A DNA stretch of 64,000 bases, from NCBI GenBank assembly GCA_020558355.1, contig JAJCKG010000008.1, positions 78,738-142,737 of the forward strand, read 5' to 3'. The translations under genes were made by a program, and so were the position numbers. How positions within the stretch are numbered: position 1 is the stretch's first letter; every line of letters starts with the position of its first letter. The notes beneath the pieces were generated by a model. That model was not told the origin of the DNA. It did not search any database and saw nothing but the letters and a program-made list of their open reading frames with translations. The stretch comes from a bacterium 210820-DFI.6.37 (GTDB taxonomy: Bacteria > Bacillota > Clostridia > Peptostreptococcales > Anaerovoracaceae). Below, piece by piece: positions 15,618 to 24,436 of the stretch.

Positions 15618-16898
15618 TCAAATGATGCTCTCATCTGTTTCCAGCCTCAGCTGATCCTCGTAGGTCTCTCTTCTCAGAACCCGGCGGGCTTTCCCTCCCT
15701 TGGCAAAAACAACTTCCGGCCTTCCTGCCCGGTTGTAATTGCTGGCCATGGAATATCCGTAGGCCCCTGCCGAATAGATAACCAGCAGATCGCCTTCGGC
15801 CGCGGTCTTTGGAAGCTGGGCTTCCCGGACCAGGATATCGCCTGATTCGCAGTTCTTTCCGGCTATACACCAGGTTTTATCCTTGGGCTCTCCCATGCGG
15901 GTAGCGATATCGCAGCTGTATTCTGCCTGATAAAGCGCCGGCCGGATGTTGTCGCTCATGCCGCCGTCTACGAAGAGGAAGTGCTTTGTATCCGTATCTT
16001 TGCTGAAGCCTACGGTGTAAAGCGCGTATCCCGCTTCGCCTACAATGGATCTTCCCGGTTCAATGAGAAGCTTTTTCAGCTCCGCGCTGTTTTCCTCCAG
16101 CAGCCTTTCGCAGGCGCTGGCCAGGATCTGTGCCATTTCCCCCAAGGGGATCGGTTTATCACTGGCAGTATATTTGATGCCGAATCCACCCCCTATACTG
16201 AGCCAGTCTGACTGGATGCCGTAAGCTTCTTTTATTTCTTTTATAAAGCGGATCATGATCTCCAGGGCTTTTTCAAAGCCTTCTGTCTCTGTGATCTGGG
16301 AACCGATGTGGCTGTGAAAGCCTTTGAAGGTAACATATTTGCTTTCTGTCACGATCTTTACCAGTTCCTGTATTTCATCCCGCTTCCTGATGCTGATTCC
16401 AAACTTGGAATCCGATCCGGAGGTCTGGATGTATTCATGTGTATGGGCCTCGATGCCCGGATTGACTCTCAGCAGGACGTTGATGCCTTTCGCTTCTTCT
16501 TCCGCAAGCTGTACCAGTCGTTCCGCTTCCATCCGGTTATCTAAAACGATTGTGCCGCAGCCTAGCTCTAATGCCATTCGCAGCTCATCCTCTGACTTAT
16601 TATTTCCGTGGAAATATATTTTTTTCATATCCACGCCTGCCTGCCTCGCACAGTACAGCTCTCCGCCGCTGACTACATCAAGCCCCGCTCCCGCCTGCCG
16701 CGCTTTTTCAAAGATGGCCTTGCAGGAAAAGGCCTTTGCCGCGTAAACGACTTCCGTTTCAAACTGTTCTGACTGAAACCCTTCTCTGGCAGCCGCAAAC
16801 TGTTCTTCAATTTTTGCTTCATCGTACACCAGAAGCGGTGTTCCCGAAACCTCCGCCAGCCTTCGGCAGTCGATCCCTCCGATTTCTAATGTTGCCAT
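15618..16898 (-). CDS. lysA: Diaminopimelate decarboxylase
   Basis: PLP enzyme that decarboxylates meso-DAP to L-lysine, the last pathway step. The 426-residue fold-type III protein carries the PLP lysine in YAAKAF (Lys55), the HSHIGSQ phosphate-region motif, the Gly-rich SIGGGFG, the EPGRSI segment, and CESGDIL with the active-site Cys contributed across the dimer. It is the first gene after the lysine riboswitch; the ATG follows AAGGA. Having lysA first places the lysine-forming step nearest the regulatory element. Confidence 0.97.
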   Translation of the reverse strand: MATLEIGGIDCRRLAEVSGTPLLVYDEAKIEEQFAAAREGFQSEQFETEVVYAAKAFSCKAIFEKARQAGAGLDVVSGGELYCARQAGVDMKKIYFHGNNKSEDELRMALELGCGTIVLDNRMEAERLVQLAEEEAKGINVLLRVNPGIEAHTHEYIQTSGSDSKFGISIRKRDEIQELVKIVTESKYVTFKGFHSHIGSQITETEGFEKALEIMIRFIKEIKEAYGIQSDWLSIGGGFGIKYTASDKPIPLGEMAQILASACERLLEENSAELKKLLIEPGRSIVGEAGYALYTVGFSKDTDTKHFLFVDGGMSDNIRPALYQAEYSCDIATRMGEPKDKTWCIAGKNCESGDILVREAQLPKTAAEGDLLVIYSAGAYGYSMASNYNRAGRPEVVFAKGGKARRVLRRETYEDQLRLETDESII

Positions 16899-16967
16899 GT
16901 TTCTTTTTTCCTTATCCTATTAAGTATCCGATTTTGTTGATATTCCGTATCCTTTCTGCCGGAATCT

Positions 16968-16996
16968 AAAAAAGCCAGCGAGCAATCCTCGCTGAC
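16968..16996 (-). terminator. Riboswitch terminator before lysA
   Basis: Minus strand CAGCGAG-GATTG-CTCGCTG followed by TTTTTT, 70 bp upstream of the lysA ATG and downstream of the aptamer. It is the expected expression platform: lysine binding should favour this terminator. Confidence 0.88.
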
Positions 16997-17061
16997 TTAA
17001 ATGGCAGTATCATGGGCGGCAAATTACCGCACAGGCGATTCTGTATTCATTAAAGGTCATC

Positions 17062-17231
17062 TAAGGATAGCTCAACTGCTCCGAATTGCCATGGAGCAGA
17101 CAGTCATGCAGCTATTGACTGCATGCCCACCGGATTTTCATGCCTGAAATGTCCGATTCGGCGAAGGATACCTCCAGATCAGGTCACTGTCTGCCGACTC
17201 TCTGATCCTTCTTTTGCTTCGCGCCTCTATC
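17062..17231 (-). promoter_or_regulatory. Lysine riboswitch (L-box) aptamer
   Basis: The minus-strand leader of lysA shows lysine-riboswitch landmarks in order: GATAGAGGCGCGAAG at the 5' end, a central CCTTCGCCGAA segment, CCGGTGGGCATGCAG with a long pairing stem, and GAGCTATCC closing the aptamer. With the downstream terminator this predicts transcription termination when lysine is plentiful, controlling all six downstream genes. Identification is from consensus recognition, not a covariance-model search. Confidence 0.9.
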
Positions 17232-17242
17232 AACTTGAATTA

Positions 17243-17271
17243 AGTGTACTAGATATTCCGCTCTAGCGCAA
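17243..17271 (-). promoter_or_regulatory. Promoter of lysA operon
   Basis: Minus strand TTGCGC (17271-17266), 17-bp spacer, TACACT (17248-17243). Initiation about 7 bp downstream would put the aptamer at the very 5' end of the transcript. Confidence 0.6.
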
Positions 17272-17445
17272 CCCCCTTTTTGTGTTTTTTTACAACTTTT
17301 TTTCAGATTCCGTGTGAATTTTGTGAAAATATACTAAAACCTGGATTGGGTGATCCGCATAGGGCCTGATACGCAATTCTCAAAATCCTGCTGGACAAGA
17401 CTCCTTTGAAATAGTATGATAGAAACCAAAAAGGAGATTATGGAA

Positions 17446-18564
17446 ATGGATTATTTACAGCAGCTGACGCTTCACAGGAGAGAATTGCATAAAATACCGG
17501 AGCTGAGCCGGGATCTTCCAAAAACAAAGGCATATATCATGTCCGTATTGACCGCTTTGGACTGCCAGGTTTTTGAGGTCATGGAATCCGGCGTCTATGC
17601 TTATTTTGACCGGGGCCAGCAGCGGACTGCCGCTTTTCGGGCCGATATGGACGCGCTGCCTGTAACAGAAGCAAACCAGCATGACTATGTCTCCTGTCAT
17701 CAGGGAAGGATGCACGCCTGCGGACATGACGGTCATATGGCCATGTGTCTGGCGCTGGCTCAATATGTGGATACCCAGAAGGAGCTTCCCCGCAATGTGC
17801 TGTTTATCTTTCAGCCCGCGGAGGAAACCACGGGAGGCGCCAAGGAAATATGCGAAACCGGCGTGCTGGAAAAATATCATGTGGACCGGATCTTCGGAAT
17901 CCACATGTGGCCTTTCGCGGAGGCTGGAAAGATCTGCAGCAAGCCGGGTCCAATGATGCCCCGTTCTTCGGAGATTACCATTGAAGTATTCGGAAGATCT
18001 TCTCACGCTACAGCTCCTGAAAAGGGAATTGACGCTCTGTTCATCGGCTGCCAGTACATCCGGCAGGTCTACGAGACCAAGGCCCGCCTGCAGCGGCCAA
18101 ATCCCGCCCCGGATGAACGGACCATTATCCAGATCTGTAAGATGGAAAGCGGCACGGCCCGCAATGTAATTTCCGGCTACAGCGCTCTTCTTGGGACCAT
18201 GCGGGCTTTTTCAGATGAGGATTTCGCGGGGCTGGTAAAAATTCTGGAGGATACGGCGGCGGATCTGTCTCAGAAGTACAACTGCCGGATCGAAGCAGCC
18301 CACAGCGAAGGATACCCTCCTGTAGTCAACAATAAAGAGCTCTATTCCCAGGTCATACCTCAAGTCCGGGGGGCAGTGGATTATGAGGAAATGGAGACAC
18401 CCGCTATGATCTCTGAAGACTATTCCTTCTATGGGCTTCGGGTTCCATCGGTATTTTTCTATCTGGGAACCGGCACCGGAATCGCGCTTCACAGCAACAA
18501 CTTTGATTTTGATGAAAAAGTGCTTCTTCAGGGGCTGGAGCTTTATAAGAGCTTACTGCGATAG
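17446..18564 (+). CDS. M20 amidohydrolase, possible N-acetyl-DAP deacetylase
   Basis: A cytosolic metallo-amidohydrolase of 372 residues, M20D type. Metal ligands are visible in HACGHDGH (90-97) and QPAEETTGG (122-130, with the catalytic Glu pair), then a dimerisation domain (EITIEVFGRSSHAT) and a C-terminal HSNNFDFDE ligand region. AAGGAG is 9 nt before the ATG at 17446 (MDYLQQ); ATGs at 17440 and 17416 are possible. It is divergent from the lysA operon. Since DapH makes an N-acetylated intermediate, this family could supply the needed N-acetyl-LL-DAP deacetylase, but generic aminoacylases look alike, so that role is inference from context. Confidence 0.88.
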   Translation: MDYLQQLTLHRRELHKIPELSRDLPKTKAYIMSVLTALDCQVFEVMESGVYAYFDRGQQRTAAFRADMDALPVTEANQHDYVSCHQGRMHACGHDGHMAMCLALAQYVDTQKELPRNVLFIFQPAEETTGGAKEICETGVLEKYHVDRIFGIHMWPFAEAGKICSKPGPMMPRSSEITIEVFGRSSHATAPEKGIDALFIGCQYIRQVYETKARLQRPNPAPDERTIIQICKMESGTARNVISGYSALLGTMRAFSDEDFAGLVKILEDTAADLSQKYNCRIEAAHSEGYPPVVNNKELYSQVIPQVRGAVDYEEMETPAMISEDYSFYGLRVPSVFFYLGTGTGIALHSNNFDFDEKVLLQGLELYKSLLR

Positions 18565-18612
18565 GATCACATATCGGACGCAAAGGTCCGGAGCTTTCCA
18601 TATCAAATAAAT

Positions 18613-18660
18613 AAAAGTGTTAACAGTCCCATATTTTATGGTCTTTGTTAACACTTTTTT
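18613..18660 (+). terminator. Terminator after M20 gene
   Basis: AAAAGTGTTAAC (18613-18624) pairs perfectly with GTTAACACTTTT (18647-18658) and runs into a T-tract. The A-run on the other side makes it potentially bidirectional. Confidence 0.8.
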
Positions 18661-18790
18661 CACGGTTTCTCCGGCTGTTATCTGCAAAAACTGCAAAAAA
18701 GCGGCTCCCACCACATTTTTTATAAAATTTATGGCCTGCAGCCCTGATGTTTATGTTAACAGCCGCTAAAAAAGCAGCCGCCTGTTAACA
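18618..18790. repeat. Four TGTTAACA palindromes
   Basis: The self-complementary octamer TGTTAACA occurs at 18618, 18646, 18754 and 18783, as two hairpin-forming pairs between convergent genes. The second pair (18754-18790) may end the YbaK transcript, though no clear T-tract follows. The rest of this 245-bp gap shows nothing else. Confidence 0.6.
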
Positions 18791-18809
18791 ATATTAATAA
18801 ATCGCTTCC

Positions 18810-19298
18810 TCAATCAGCAGTCAGCTCTGCCAGGCTGGCTCGGGTCACTTCCAAAAGAGCGGTTACCGGAAGTTCCATCTGCAGTCCTACTTTTCCCGCG
18901 CTGACTATGATTCTTTCCCAATTCGCCGCACTGGCGTCCACTGCTGTCTTAAACAGCTTCTTCATGCCTACCGGTGAACAGCCTCCTTTTATGTATCCTG
19001 TAACCTTGGTAATATTCCTGGCCAGAATCATTTCAATTTTTTTCTCGCCAAAATGCTTTGCAGCTTTTTTCAGGTCCAGCTCCTTTGCCACTGGAATCAC
19101 ACACACATAGTGCTCCCGGCTGGCTCCCTGCAGTACCAAAGTCTTAAACACCTGCTCCGGGTCCTGACCCGTGGACTTCGCTACAGAAAGGCCGTCTAAA
19201 AAGCCATCCGGCGCGTCGTATTCGTATACCTTGTAGGGAATTTTTTTCGCTTCCACAATGCGGACCGCATTGGTTTTGTGTTTGCTCGCCCTGGCCAT
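18810..19298 (-). CDS. YbaK/EbsC-type Cys-tRNA(Pro) deacylase
   Basis: An aminoacyl-tRNA editing enzyme that hydrolyses mischarged Cys-tRNA(Pro). The 162-residue single-domain protein matches the YbaK fold, with VFKTLVL, the conserved Lys in the IPVAKELDLKK segment, and the signature GYIKGGCSPVGMKK (about 110-123). Its length is normal for the family. It is followed on the minus strand by a palindromic hairpin region and lies 2 bp after the upstream GNAT gene, so the three genes 20453-18810 are probably one operon. Confidence 0.93.
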   Translation of the reverse strand: MARASKHKTNAVRIVEAKKIPYKVYEYDAPDGFLDGLSVAKSTGQDPEQVFKTLVLQGASREHYVCVIPVAKELDLKKAAKHFGEKKIEMILARNITKVTGYIKGGCSPVGMKKLFKTAVDASAANWERIIVSAGKVGLQMELPVTALLEVTRASLAELTAD

Positions 19299-19300
19299 TG

Positions 19301-19930
19301 TCAGACCTCCTTCAGCAAATAGGTATTTATAAAACCGAACCGGTCTGATTCTACGATACCGATTACTTTAAATCCCAGGCTCTGGTAAAAAGCAACATCC
19401 TCGTCCGTATTGGTAAAGAGCATGACAGGAAGGCCCTGTTTTTGGGCGTAATCACATACGGCCCGCATCAGCTTCCGCCCCCGTCCCTGCCGCTGAAAAG
19501 CTTCCCGGACACCGAGAAAATCGGCATACAGGTGAGGGAAAGGAATGGAAATTTCTTTCTCCAGCTGGTCCAGTTCATCAAAGAGCTCCACTCTCCGCTG
19601 CTGCTGCGGCAAAGACAGCCTGTCCATAGCGGCCTGATATTCCGGAGAGTAGCTTCCAGCCTTTATATGCCGCTCTTTCGTGTACTCCATGTCGTCAGAA
19701 TGAACGATGCACACACCGTCTTTTATCTCTTCATCTGTAGAAAAAGCCGCTCCATATTCCATATCATAAGCCACATAGTAGCGAAGCGTTGCTTCCAGCG
19801 CCGCGTCTTTCGCGGCCTTTTCAGGAAATGCCCGCGTCAGCTTGGGGTAGGCGCGAAAAGCGTCCATAAAAGTCAGAATCAGCTTTTCCTGATCCTGTTT
19901 TTCCAGTTTATACAGTTCCTTGATTTCCAT
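19301..19930 (-). CDS. GNAT family N-acetyltransferase
   Basis: A 209-residue GNAT with an extended helical insert. Motif A is present as LGVREAFQRQGRGRKLMRA (about 147-165), followed by MLFTNTDEDVAFYQSLGFKVIG. The N-terminal half (LTRAFPEKAAKDAALEATLRYY) resembles GNATs related to the C-terminal domain of antibiotic-type acetyltransferases, but no substrate can be named. Its start lies within the last codons of the upstream GNAT gene (23-bp overlap), so the pair is translationally coupled. Confidence 0.87.
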   Translation of the reverse strand: MEIKELYKLEKQDQEKLILTFMDAFRAYPKLTRAFPEKAAKDAALEATLRYYVAYDMEYGAAFSTDEEIKDGVCIVHSDDMEYTKERHIKAGSYSPEYQAAMDRLSLPQQQRRVELFDELDQLEKEISIPFPHLYADFLGVREAFQRQGRGRKLMRAVCDYAQKQGLPVMLFTNTDEDVAFYQSLGFKVIGIVESDRFGFINTYLLKEV

Positions 19931-20453
19931 AATACTCTTCCTTCATCAATGAATGACATAATACATCCCTAAGTGTCCCATCGTAAATTTTATATGCTTT
20001 TCTCAGCGTTCCCTCATAAGTAAAACCGCATTTTCGAATCACATTCTGAGACCGTTTATTTTCCGGCCCTGTACAGATACAGATCATATCCAGCTTCAAT
20101 TCTTCAAAGCCATAGCGAATCACTTCCCGGGCCGCCTCGGTCATAAGGCCCTTCCCCCAGTAATCCTCTGACAGAGAATACCCCAGCTCCCGGCTCTTAA
20201 TGCCGGGCCGGTATTTATCCTCTTCAAATCCTATGGTCCCGATGGCTTTTCCGGTCTGCTTGTCCCGAATTGCCCAGACCTGATTCGGCCTGAAAAGCAT
20301 TTTTATGATCTGTCTGGATTCCTTTACATCCCCATGAGGTTTCCATCCCGCGTGCGGTCCCACATTGGGGTTCTTCGCGTATTCATAAAGGTCTGCCGCG
20401 TCCTTTCGCTTCCACTCGGACAGCAGCAGCCGTTCTGTTTCCAGTTTTCTCAT
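19908..20453 (-). CDS. RimJ/RimL-type GNAT acetyltransferase
   Basis: A 181-residue GNAT of the RimJ/RimL group, which acetylates N-termini of ribosomal proteins or small molecules. Typical marks are the opening LETERLLLSEWKRKDAADLY, the central GTIGFEEDKY, ELGYSLSEDYWGKGLMTEA (motif A variant, about 93-111), and the ending NVIRKCGFTYEGTLRKA. It is first of three coupled minus-strand genes (with the next GNAT and YbaK). The substrate is unknown. Confidence 0.9.
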   Translation of the reverse strand: MRKLETERLLLSEWKRKDAADLYEYAKNPNVGPHAGWKPHGDVKESRQIIKMLFRPNQVWAIRDKQTGKAIGTIGFEEDKYRPGIKSRELGYSLSEDYWGKGLMTEAAREVIRYGFEELKLDMICICTGPENKRSQNVIRKCGFTYEGTLRKAYKIYDGTLRDVLCHSLMKEEYYGNQGTV

Positions 20454-20494
20454 AACACCTCCCCGGCGGCTTTCCGCGCTCCGGTTTTCTGCCG

Positions 20495-22474
20495 TTATTC
20501 TGTTGTGCTCAAAATTTCCTTATTCTTCTCCACCTGGCTGATCTTCATCTTGCTTACGTCCCCCGGGTCAACTTCCTCCTTCAGGCCCAGGATGGTAGGT
20601 CCCAGATAAACAGTATCCAGCACTTTTCCATTCAGAGAAATCTTACTGTAAGTGGTAAAGTTCTGTCCCTTGATATAATAGTCTTCACCGATCTTAACAA
20701 TTTCATCAATCTTGATGTCCCGGATGCCCATCTTCATATCGGTCGGTTTAAACGGGCTGGTTCCGCCGTAGATGTAATCTTCCCCGTAAAGCATATCATA
20801 CGCCAGGGTTTCCAGATCCTGCATATAGGTTGCGCTGTTCTGGTAGTTCTGATGGTAGGATGTGATCAGACCGTCATGGATGCCCAGGCGGTTCAGCACT
20901 TCCGCGCCGATTTGGTAGGAAGTCAGGTCTTTATCCTCTTTTTCCATTCCGAAATTATCCCATATGATGTACTGGGTCGTAAAGAGATTTCCGCCCTTCA
21001 TGCTTTCTTCCGTCATATCCAGAGCCGGAAGGTGGTCGCCATACATAACCAGCACCACGTCTTCATCAAATTTGGAAAGCTGATCCGTCAGATCCTTTAC
21101 GAACTGGTCCATTTCATAGACCTGATTTACATAATACTCGTACTGCCATTTCTGCGTTTCGGAAGGAGCTTCTGTCACTGTAATTTCCGGATTTTCCAGC
21201 AGCTGCTCGGTGGGGTATTTTCCGTGACCCTGTACGGAAATGGTATAGACATAGTCCCGCTCTTTGGTAGACTTCATAGCGTCAATGATCTCATCAGTCA
21301 GCAAGCCGTCCTTTGCCCAGTTCTTGGCGGTCTTGACTACATTGTTCATATATTCCAAAGAAGTAAAGGTGTCATATCCCAGATTTGGGAAGACTTTATT
21401 TCTTCCATAGAAAGCGCCTCTGTGGTTGTGAATCGCGTGGGTGGAATAGCCCAGATTTTTCAGATCATAAGGGATGCTCTCACAGGTTTTTTCCAGCATG
21501 ACGGACTTGTACGGATATTCTCCCGGGCCGAAGAATTTAACGCTGATTCCGGTCATGGACTCAAATTCCGTATTAGCGGTTCCTGCCCCTACGGAAGGCA
21601 CCGTAAGATAGCCGGAAGAGTACTCCTTCATCAGCTTGCGGTAGTTCGGCATCGGATCCTTGGAATAGGAAAATCCCTCTACCAGAGTCGGGTCAATAAA
21701 GGATTCCAGCTGCAGGAACAAAATATTCGGATGTTCTTCATCTTCATCCGCTGCCCGGGGCTGATAAGTCTTGTCCGAACCCAGTTCACCCTTGCTGAAA
21801 ATGCTCTGCACCTTTTCCTGTGAATAGTCCGCCGGCTTTCCGATCCCCGTATTGAGCCAGGTACTGATAAAGCAGTACGGCACCCCGTAATCCCGGTACG
21901 CGTAGGCCAGATTGCCGAAAAAGGTTTCTACGGTTTTGGTTTTTACCGCTGCCTGCCATATGCCAAAAAAGGCTACCGCAATAATCAGAAAGGCCGCGAT
22001 ACTCCTTTTGTAATTGATCTTACGCTTTGCCTTCGGAGCAAAAAGAAACAGCAGAATCAGGCCCGCAATTACAACCAAAAGCCCGACAATAGCCAGGATC
22101 AGCGTTCCCTTTGACAGATAATTGGTTACAATAGAAAGGCCGTCGCCCAGATTTGCCATATCCTTTACCGTAAACGGCGTCATCCGGTTAAGCAGGATCA
22201 CGCCATTGGTAACGCCCAGCGCCAGCCACAGGGCGGAAACAATCACATACCAGAAGATCTTCCGCCGGAAGAAAAGCACAATACTGTAAGTGGCAAATAT
22301 AATAAATGTGTTAAAAAGAAAAACCCCCGGGTTTTCCGCAAAAAAGACAATGCTCTGTATCAGTGAATGTCTTGCCATGGTCTCGATAAACAAATACATG
22401 ACCAAGGCCAGCACCGCGGAAAACACAATACTGTTTCGCAGGTATTTCTTATAAAAAGATTTCAGCTTTTCCAT
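20495..22474 (-). CDS. LTA synthase family sulfatase-fold protein
   Basis: A membrane enzyme of 659 residues that likely transfers glycerol-phosphate to lipoteichoic acid or a related polymer. Five N-terminal helices lie within about residues 14-175, then the extracellular sulfatase-fold domain: metal ligand Glu257 in LQLESF, catalytic Thr299 in GAGTANTEFE, and SVQGHGKYP and YGDHLPALD for the remaining metal and substrate contacts. A C-terminal extension of about 60 residues (IDEIVKIGEDYYIKGQNFT) follows the sulfatase fold. It lies 6 bp after rsmA, so it is probably the last gene of the yabP-yabQ-divIC-rnmV-rsmA run. Confidence 0.93.
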   Translation of the reverse strand: MEKLKSFYKKYLRNSIVFSAVLALVMYLFIETMARHSLIQSIVFFAENPGVFLFNTFIIFATYSIVLFFRRKIFWYVIVSALWLALGVTNGVILLNRMTPFTVKDMANLGDGLSIVTNYLSKGTLILAIVGLLVVIAGLILLFLFAPKAKRKINYKRSIAAFLIIAVAFFGIWQAAVKTKTVETFFGNLAYAYRDYGVPYCFISTWLNTGIGKPADYSQEKVQSIFSKGELGSDKTYQPRAADEDEEHPNILFLQLESFIDPTLVEGFSYSKDPMPNYRKLMKEYSSGYLTVPSVGAGTANTEFESMTGISVKFFGPGEYPYKSVMLEKTCESIPYDLKNLGYSTHAIHNHRGAFYGRNKVFPNLGYDTFTSLEYMNNVVKTAKNWAKDGLLTDEIIDAMKSTKERDYVYTISVQGHGKYPTEQLLENPEITVTEAPSETQKWQYEYYVNQVYEMDQFVKDLTDQLSKFDEDVVLVMYGDHLPALDMTEESMKGGNLFTTQYIIWDNFGMEKEDKDLTSYQIGAEVLNRLGIHDGLITSYHQNYQNSATYMQDLETLAYDMLYGEDYIYGGTSPFKPTDMKMGIRDIKIDEIVKIGEDYYIKGQNFTTYSKISLNGKVLDTVYLGPTILGLKEEVDPGDVSKMKISQVEKNKEILSTTE

Positions 22475-22480
22475 AATCCT

Positions 22481-23353
22481 CTACTCCTGATGATTTAATT
22501 TATATTCCGTCATTTTATTCGCGATAGACGCCAGCTCCTGAAGGCTAAGGGTCTCCGCCCGTCTCGAAGGCTGTATCCCCGCGGTCGAAAGAATTTCCCT
22601 TACTGCGTCCCGGCTAAGGCCCGCAGCCCCTGTAAGGGAGTTCAGCAGCGTCTTTCGCCTCTGTCCGAAGCCCGCCCGGACGCAGAGAAAAAACATGGAT
22701 TCATCCACAAGCTCCACCGGACGCTCTTTTCTCACATCCAGCCGCAGAACTGCCGAGTCCACCTTGGGCCTTGGAAAGAAGACCTCTTTGGGAACTGACG
22801 CGACCTGGTTAACCTGGCAGTAATACTGCACCGCCGCGGAAATGGCTCCATAAGTCCTGCTTCCCGGCTCCGCCTTGATCCGGTCCGCCACCTCCTTCTG
22901 CATCATAACAGTAATGCTGTCCGCGGGCACCTGGTCCTCCAGCAGCTTCATAATAATAGGCGTCGTAATGTAGTAAGGAAGGTTGCCGATGATTCTAACG
23001 CCGCCCTTCTGACGGTTTTCATTCACAATCTCCGTTATATCGGTTTTCAGTACATCCTGATTAATAATGGTCACATTGTCATAGTCCTTCAGCGTTTCCT
23101 CCAGAATGGGAATCAGGTTCCGGTCGATTTCTACGGCCACCACCCGCCCTGCGTATCTAGCCGCTTCCGCTGTCAAAACGCCGATCCCCGGCCCGATCTC
23201 CACCACAAGATCGCCCTTACCAATCTGAGACGCTTCGATAATCCGGTCTATCGTATTTTTATCGGTAAGGAAGTTCTGTCCCAGGCTTTTGGAAAGCTGG
23301 AACCCGTGTTTTTCCTTGATTTCATTGATTGTCGATGGTGCGTAAAGCTTCAT
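22481..23353 (-). CDS. rsmA: 16S rRNA A1518/A1519 dimethyltransferase
   Basis: Dimethylates two adjacent adenines near the 3' end of 16S rRNA during 30S maturation (KsgA). The 290-residue protein has the opening GQNFLTD, SAM motif I VVEIGPGIGVLT (about 49-60), motif IV NLPYYITTPI (about 124-133), and the C-terminal RRKTLLNSL segment. Its start directly abuts the rnmV stop, the classic Firmicute pairing of 5S-rRNA maturase and KsgA. Confidence 0.97.
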   Translation of the reverse strand: MKLYAPSTINEIKEKHGFQLSKSLGQNFLTDKNTIDRIIEASQIGKGDLVVEIGPGIGVLTAEAARYAGRVVAVEIDRNLIPILEETLKDYDNVTIINQDVLKTDITEIVNENRQKGGVRIIGNLPYYITTPIIMKLLEDQVPADSITVMMQKEVADRIKAEPGSRTYGAISAAVQYYCQVNQVASVPKEVFFPRPKVDSAVLRLDVRKERPVELVDESMFFLCVRAGFGQRRKTLLNSLTGAAGLSRDAVREILSTAGIQPSRRAETLSLQELASIANKMTEYKLNHQE

Positions 23354-23887
23354 TTATAACTCTCCCAGCCGCTCCAGCAGCTCCTCTCTGGTAATGCCGT
23401 ACCGGTTCAGCTTGTTCAAAAAGCTCTTGCTGTTGCCGTAGCCGATTCCCAGAGCCTTGCCCAGCTGTTCCCGCCGGGCGGCGGCCTCCCTGTCTGCTGT
23501 GAGTCTGTAATTTCTCATGTCCTCTATTGTAAATTCTTCCCCCGCAGTCTCCAGGGTATAATGGGCCTTTTTCAGGGCCTGACGAATATTCTCCGGCTCC
23601 GCATTTTCAATGCCGATGTCGCCGTCCTTTTGCGCGTCTAGTTTGGAAAGGTACGCCTGACCCGCCGCGGGGAAACGCTCGGTCAGACGCCCGCGTATCT
23701 GATTTCCGGCAAAATCCGGATCTGTAAAGATAATGATACCTTTTTCATTATACGCTTTTTCAATGAGCCGCCAAGTCTCTTTTTTTATTCCATAGCCGTG
23801 GGTTTCAATGGTCTGAGCGTCTACGGCCCGCTTTACCGCCGCCGTATCGTCTCTCCCCTCTACCACGATAATTTCCTTAATCTTCAT
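23354..23887 (-). CDS. rnmV: Ribonuclease M5
   Basis: A Toprim-domain endonuclease that matures 5S rRNA. The 177-residue protein shows VEGRDD (Toprim Glu), FTDPDFAGNQIRGRL (DxD) and the C-terminal helical region KSFLNKLNRYGITREELLERL. The start is placed at 23887 (MKIKEIIVVEGRDD), 11 bp inside the end of the DivIC-like gene; a longer frame to 23965 would add only residues overlapping that gene. It is followed without a gap by rsmA. Confidence 0.95.
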   Translation of the reverse strand: MKIKEIIVVEGRDDTAAVKRAVDAQTIETHGYGIKKETWRLIEKAYNEKGIIIFTDPDFAGNQIRGRLTERFPAAGQAYLSKLDAQKDGDIGIENAEPENIRQALKKAHYTLETAGEEFTIEDMRNYRLTADREAAARREQLGKALGIGYGNSKSFLNKLNRYGITREELLERLGEL

Positions 23888-24374
23888 CACTTTGCGCCTG
23901 CGTATCCTTTTTTTCTTTGGAAGCTGAGGACTGCTTTTCCGAATTTTCCAGAGACGGGAACACATAAATCTTTTCTCCCGGCATTACCAGCCGCAGCTGG
24001 GCCCTGGCCTGCTCCTCAATATACTCCGGATCGCTGAGAAGCTTTAGCTCCTCCTCCAGCTGAGCCTTCTGTTCCTTTAGTTCTTCCTGCTGCTTTTTTA
24101 TTTCCTTCTGCTCCTGCTTTAAGGAAACAATATTAAATACAGACATGCCAACGACCGCTATAATCGCAAGGATTATAACGGTATAAACAAGCCCTCTTCT
24201 CCGTTTTGCCTGTTTTACGCTGGCTCTCACAGGCGCCTTCGCGGCCACCCGGTTTACAGCCGCCGACCGTTTGTGCTGGCGGCTCCGTTTTTCCTGCCGT
24301 TTTCTGCGGGCTTCTTCGATATCGATTACCTGACTGCTGTCCTTAAACTGACTGCTCCGTCTCTTTTTTGCCAT
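23877..24374 (-). CDS. DivIC/FtsB-like septum formation initiator
   Basis: A bitopic division protein of 165 residues. A long basic cytoplasmic tail (residues 1-60, many K/R) is followed by one membrane helix (about 62-84) and an extracellular coiled coil (LKQEQKEIKKQQEELKEQ, about 86-112), with a conserved LSDPEYIEEQARAQLRLVMPGE end, the DivIC/FtsB signature. A Ser/Glu/Lys-rich tail ends the protein. It sits downstream of yabQ, as divIC does in sporulating Firmicutes, and overlaps rnmV by 11 bp. Confidence 0.93.
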   Translation of the reverse strand: MAKKRRSSQFKDSSQVIDIEEARRKRQEKRSRQHKRSAAVNRVAAKAPVRASVKQAKRRRGLVYTVIILAIIAVVGMSVFNIVSLKQEQKEIKKQQEELKEQKAQLEEELKLLSDPEYIEEQARAQLRLVMPGEKIYVFPSLENSEKQSSASKEKKDTQAQSDED

Positions 24375-24436
24375 GTCTTTTTCTTAACCCCTACATTTTC
24401 CTGAGTAGACCTGAATCTGCCGCTCTTTCCCGCCGC

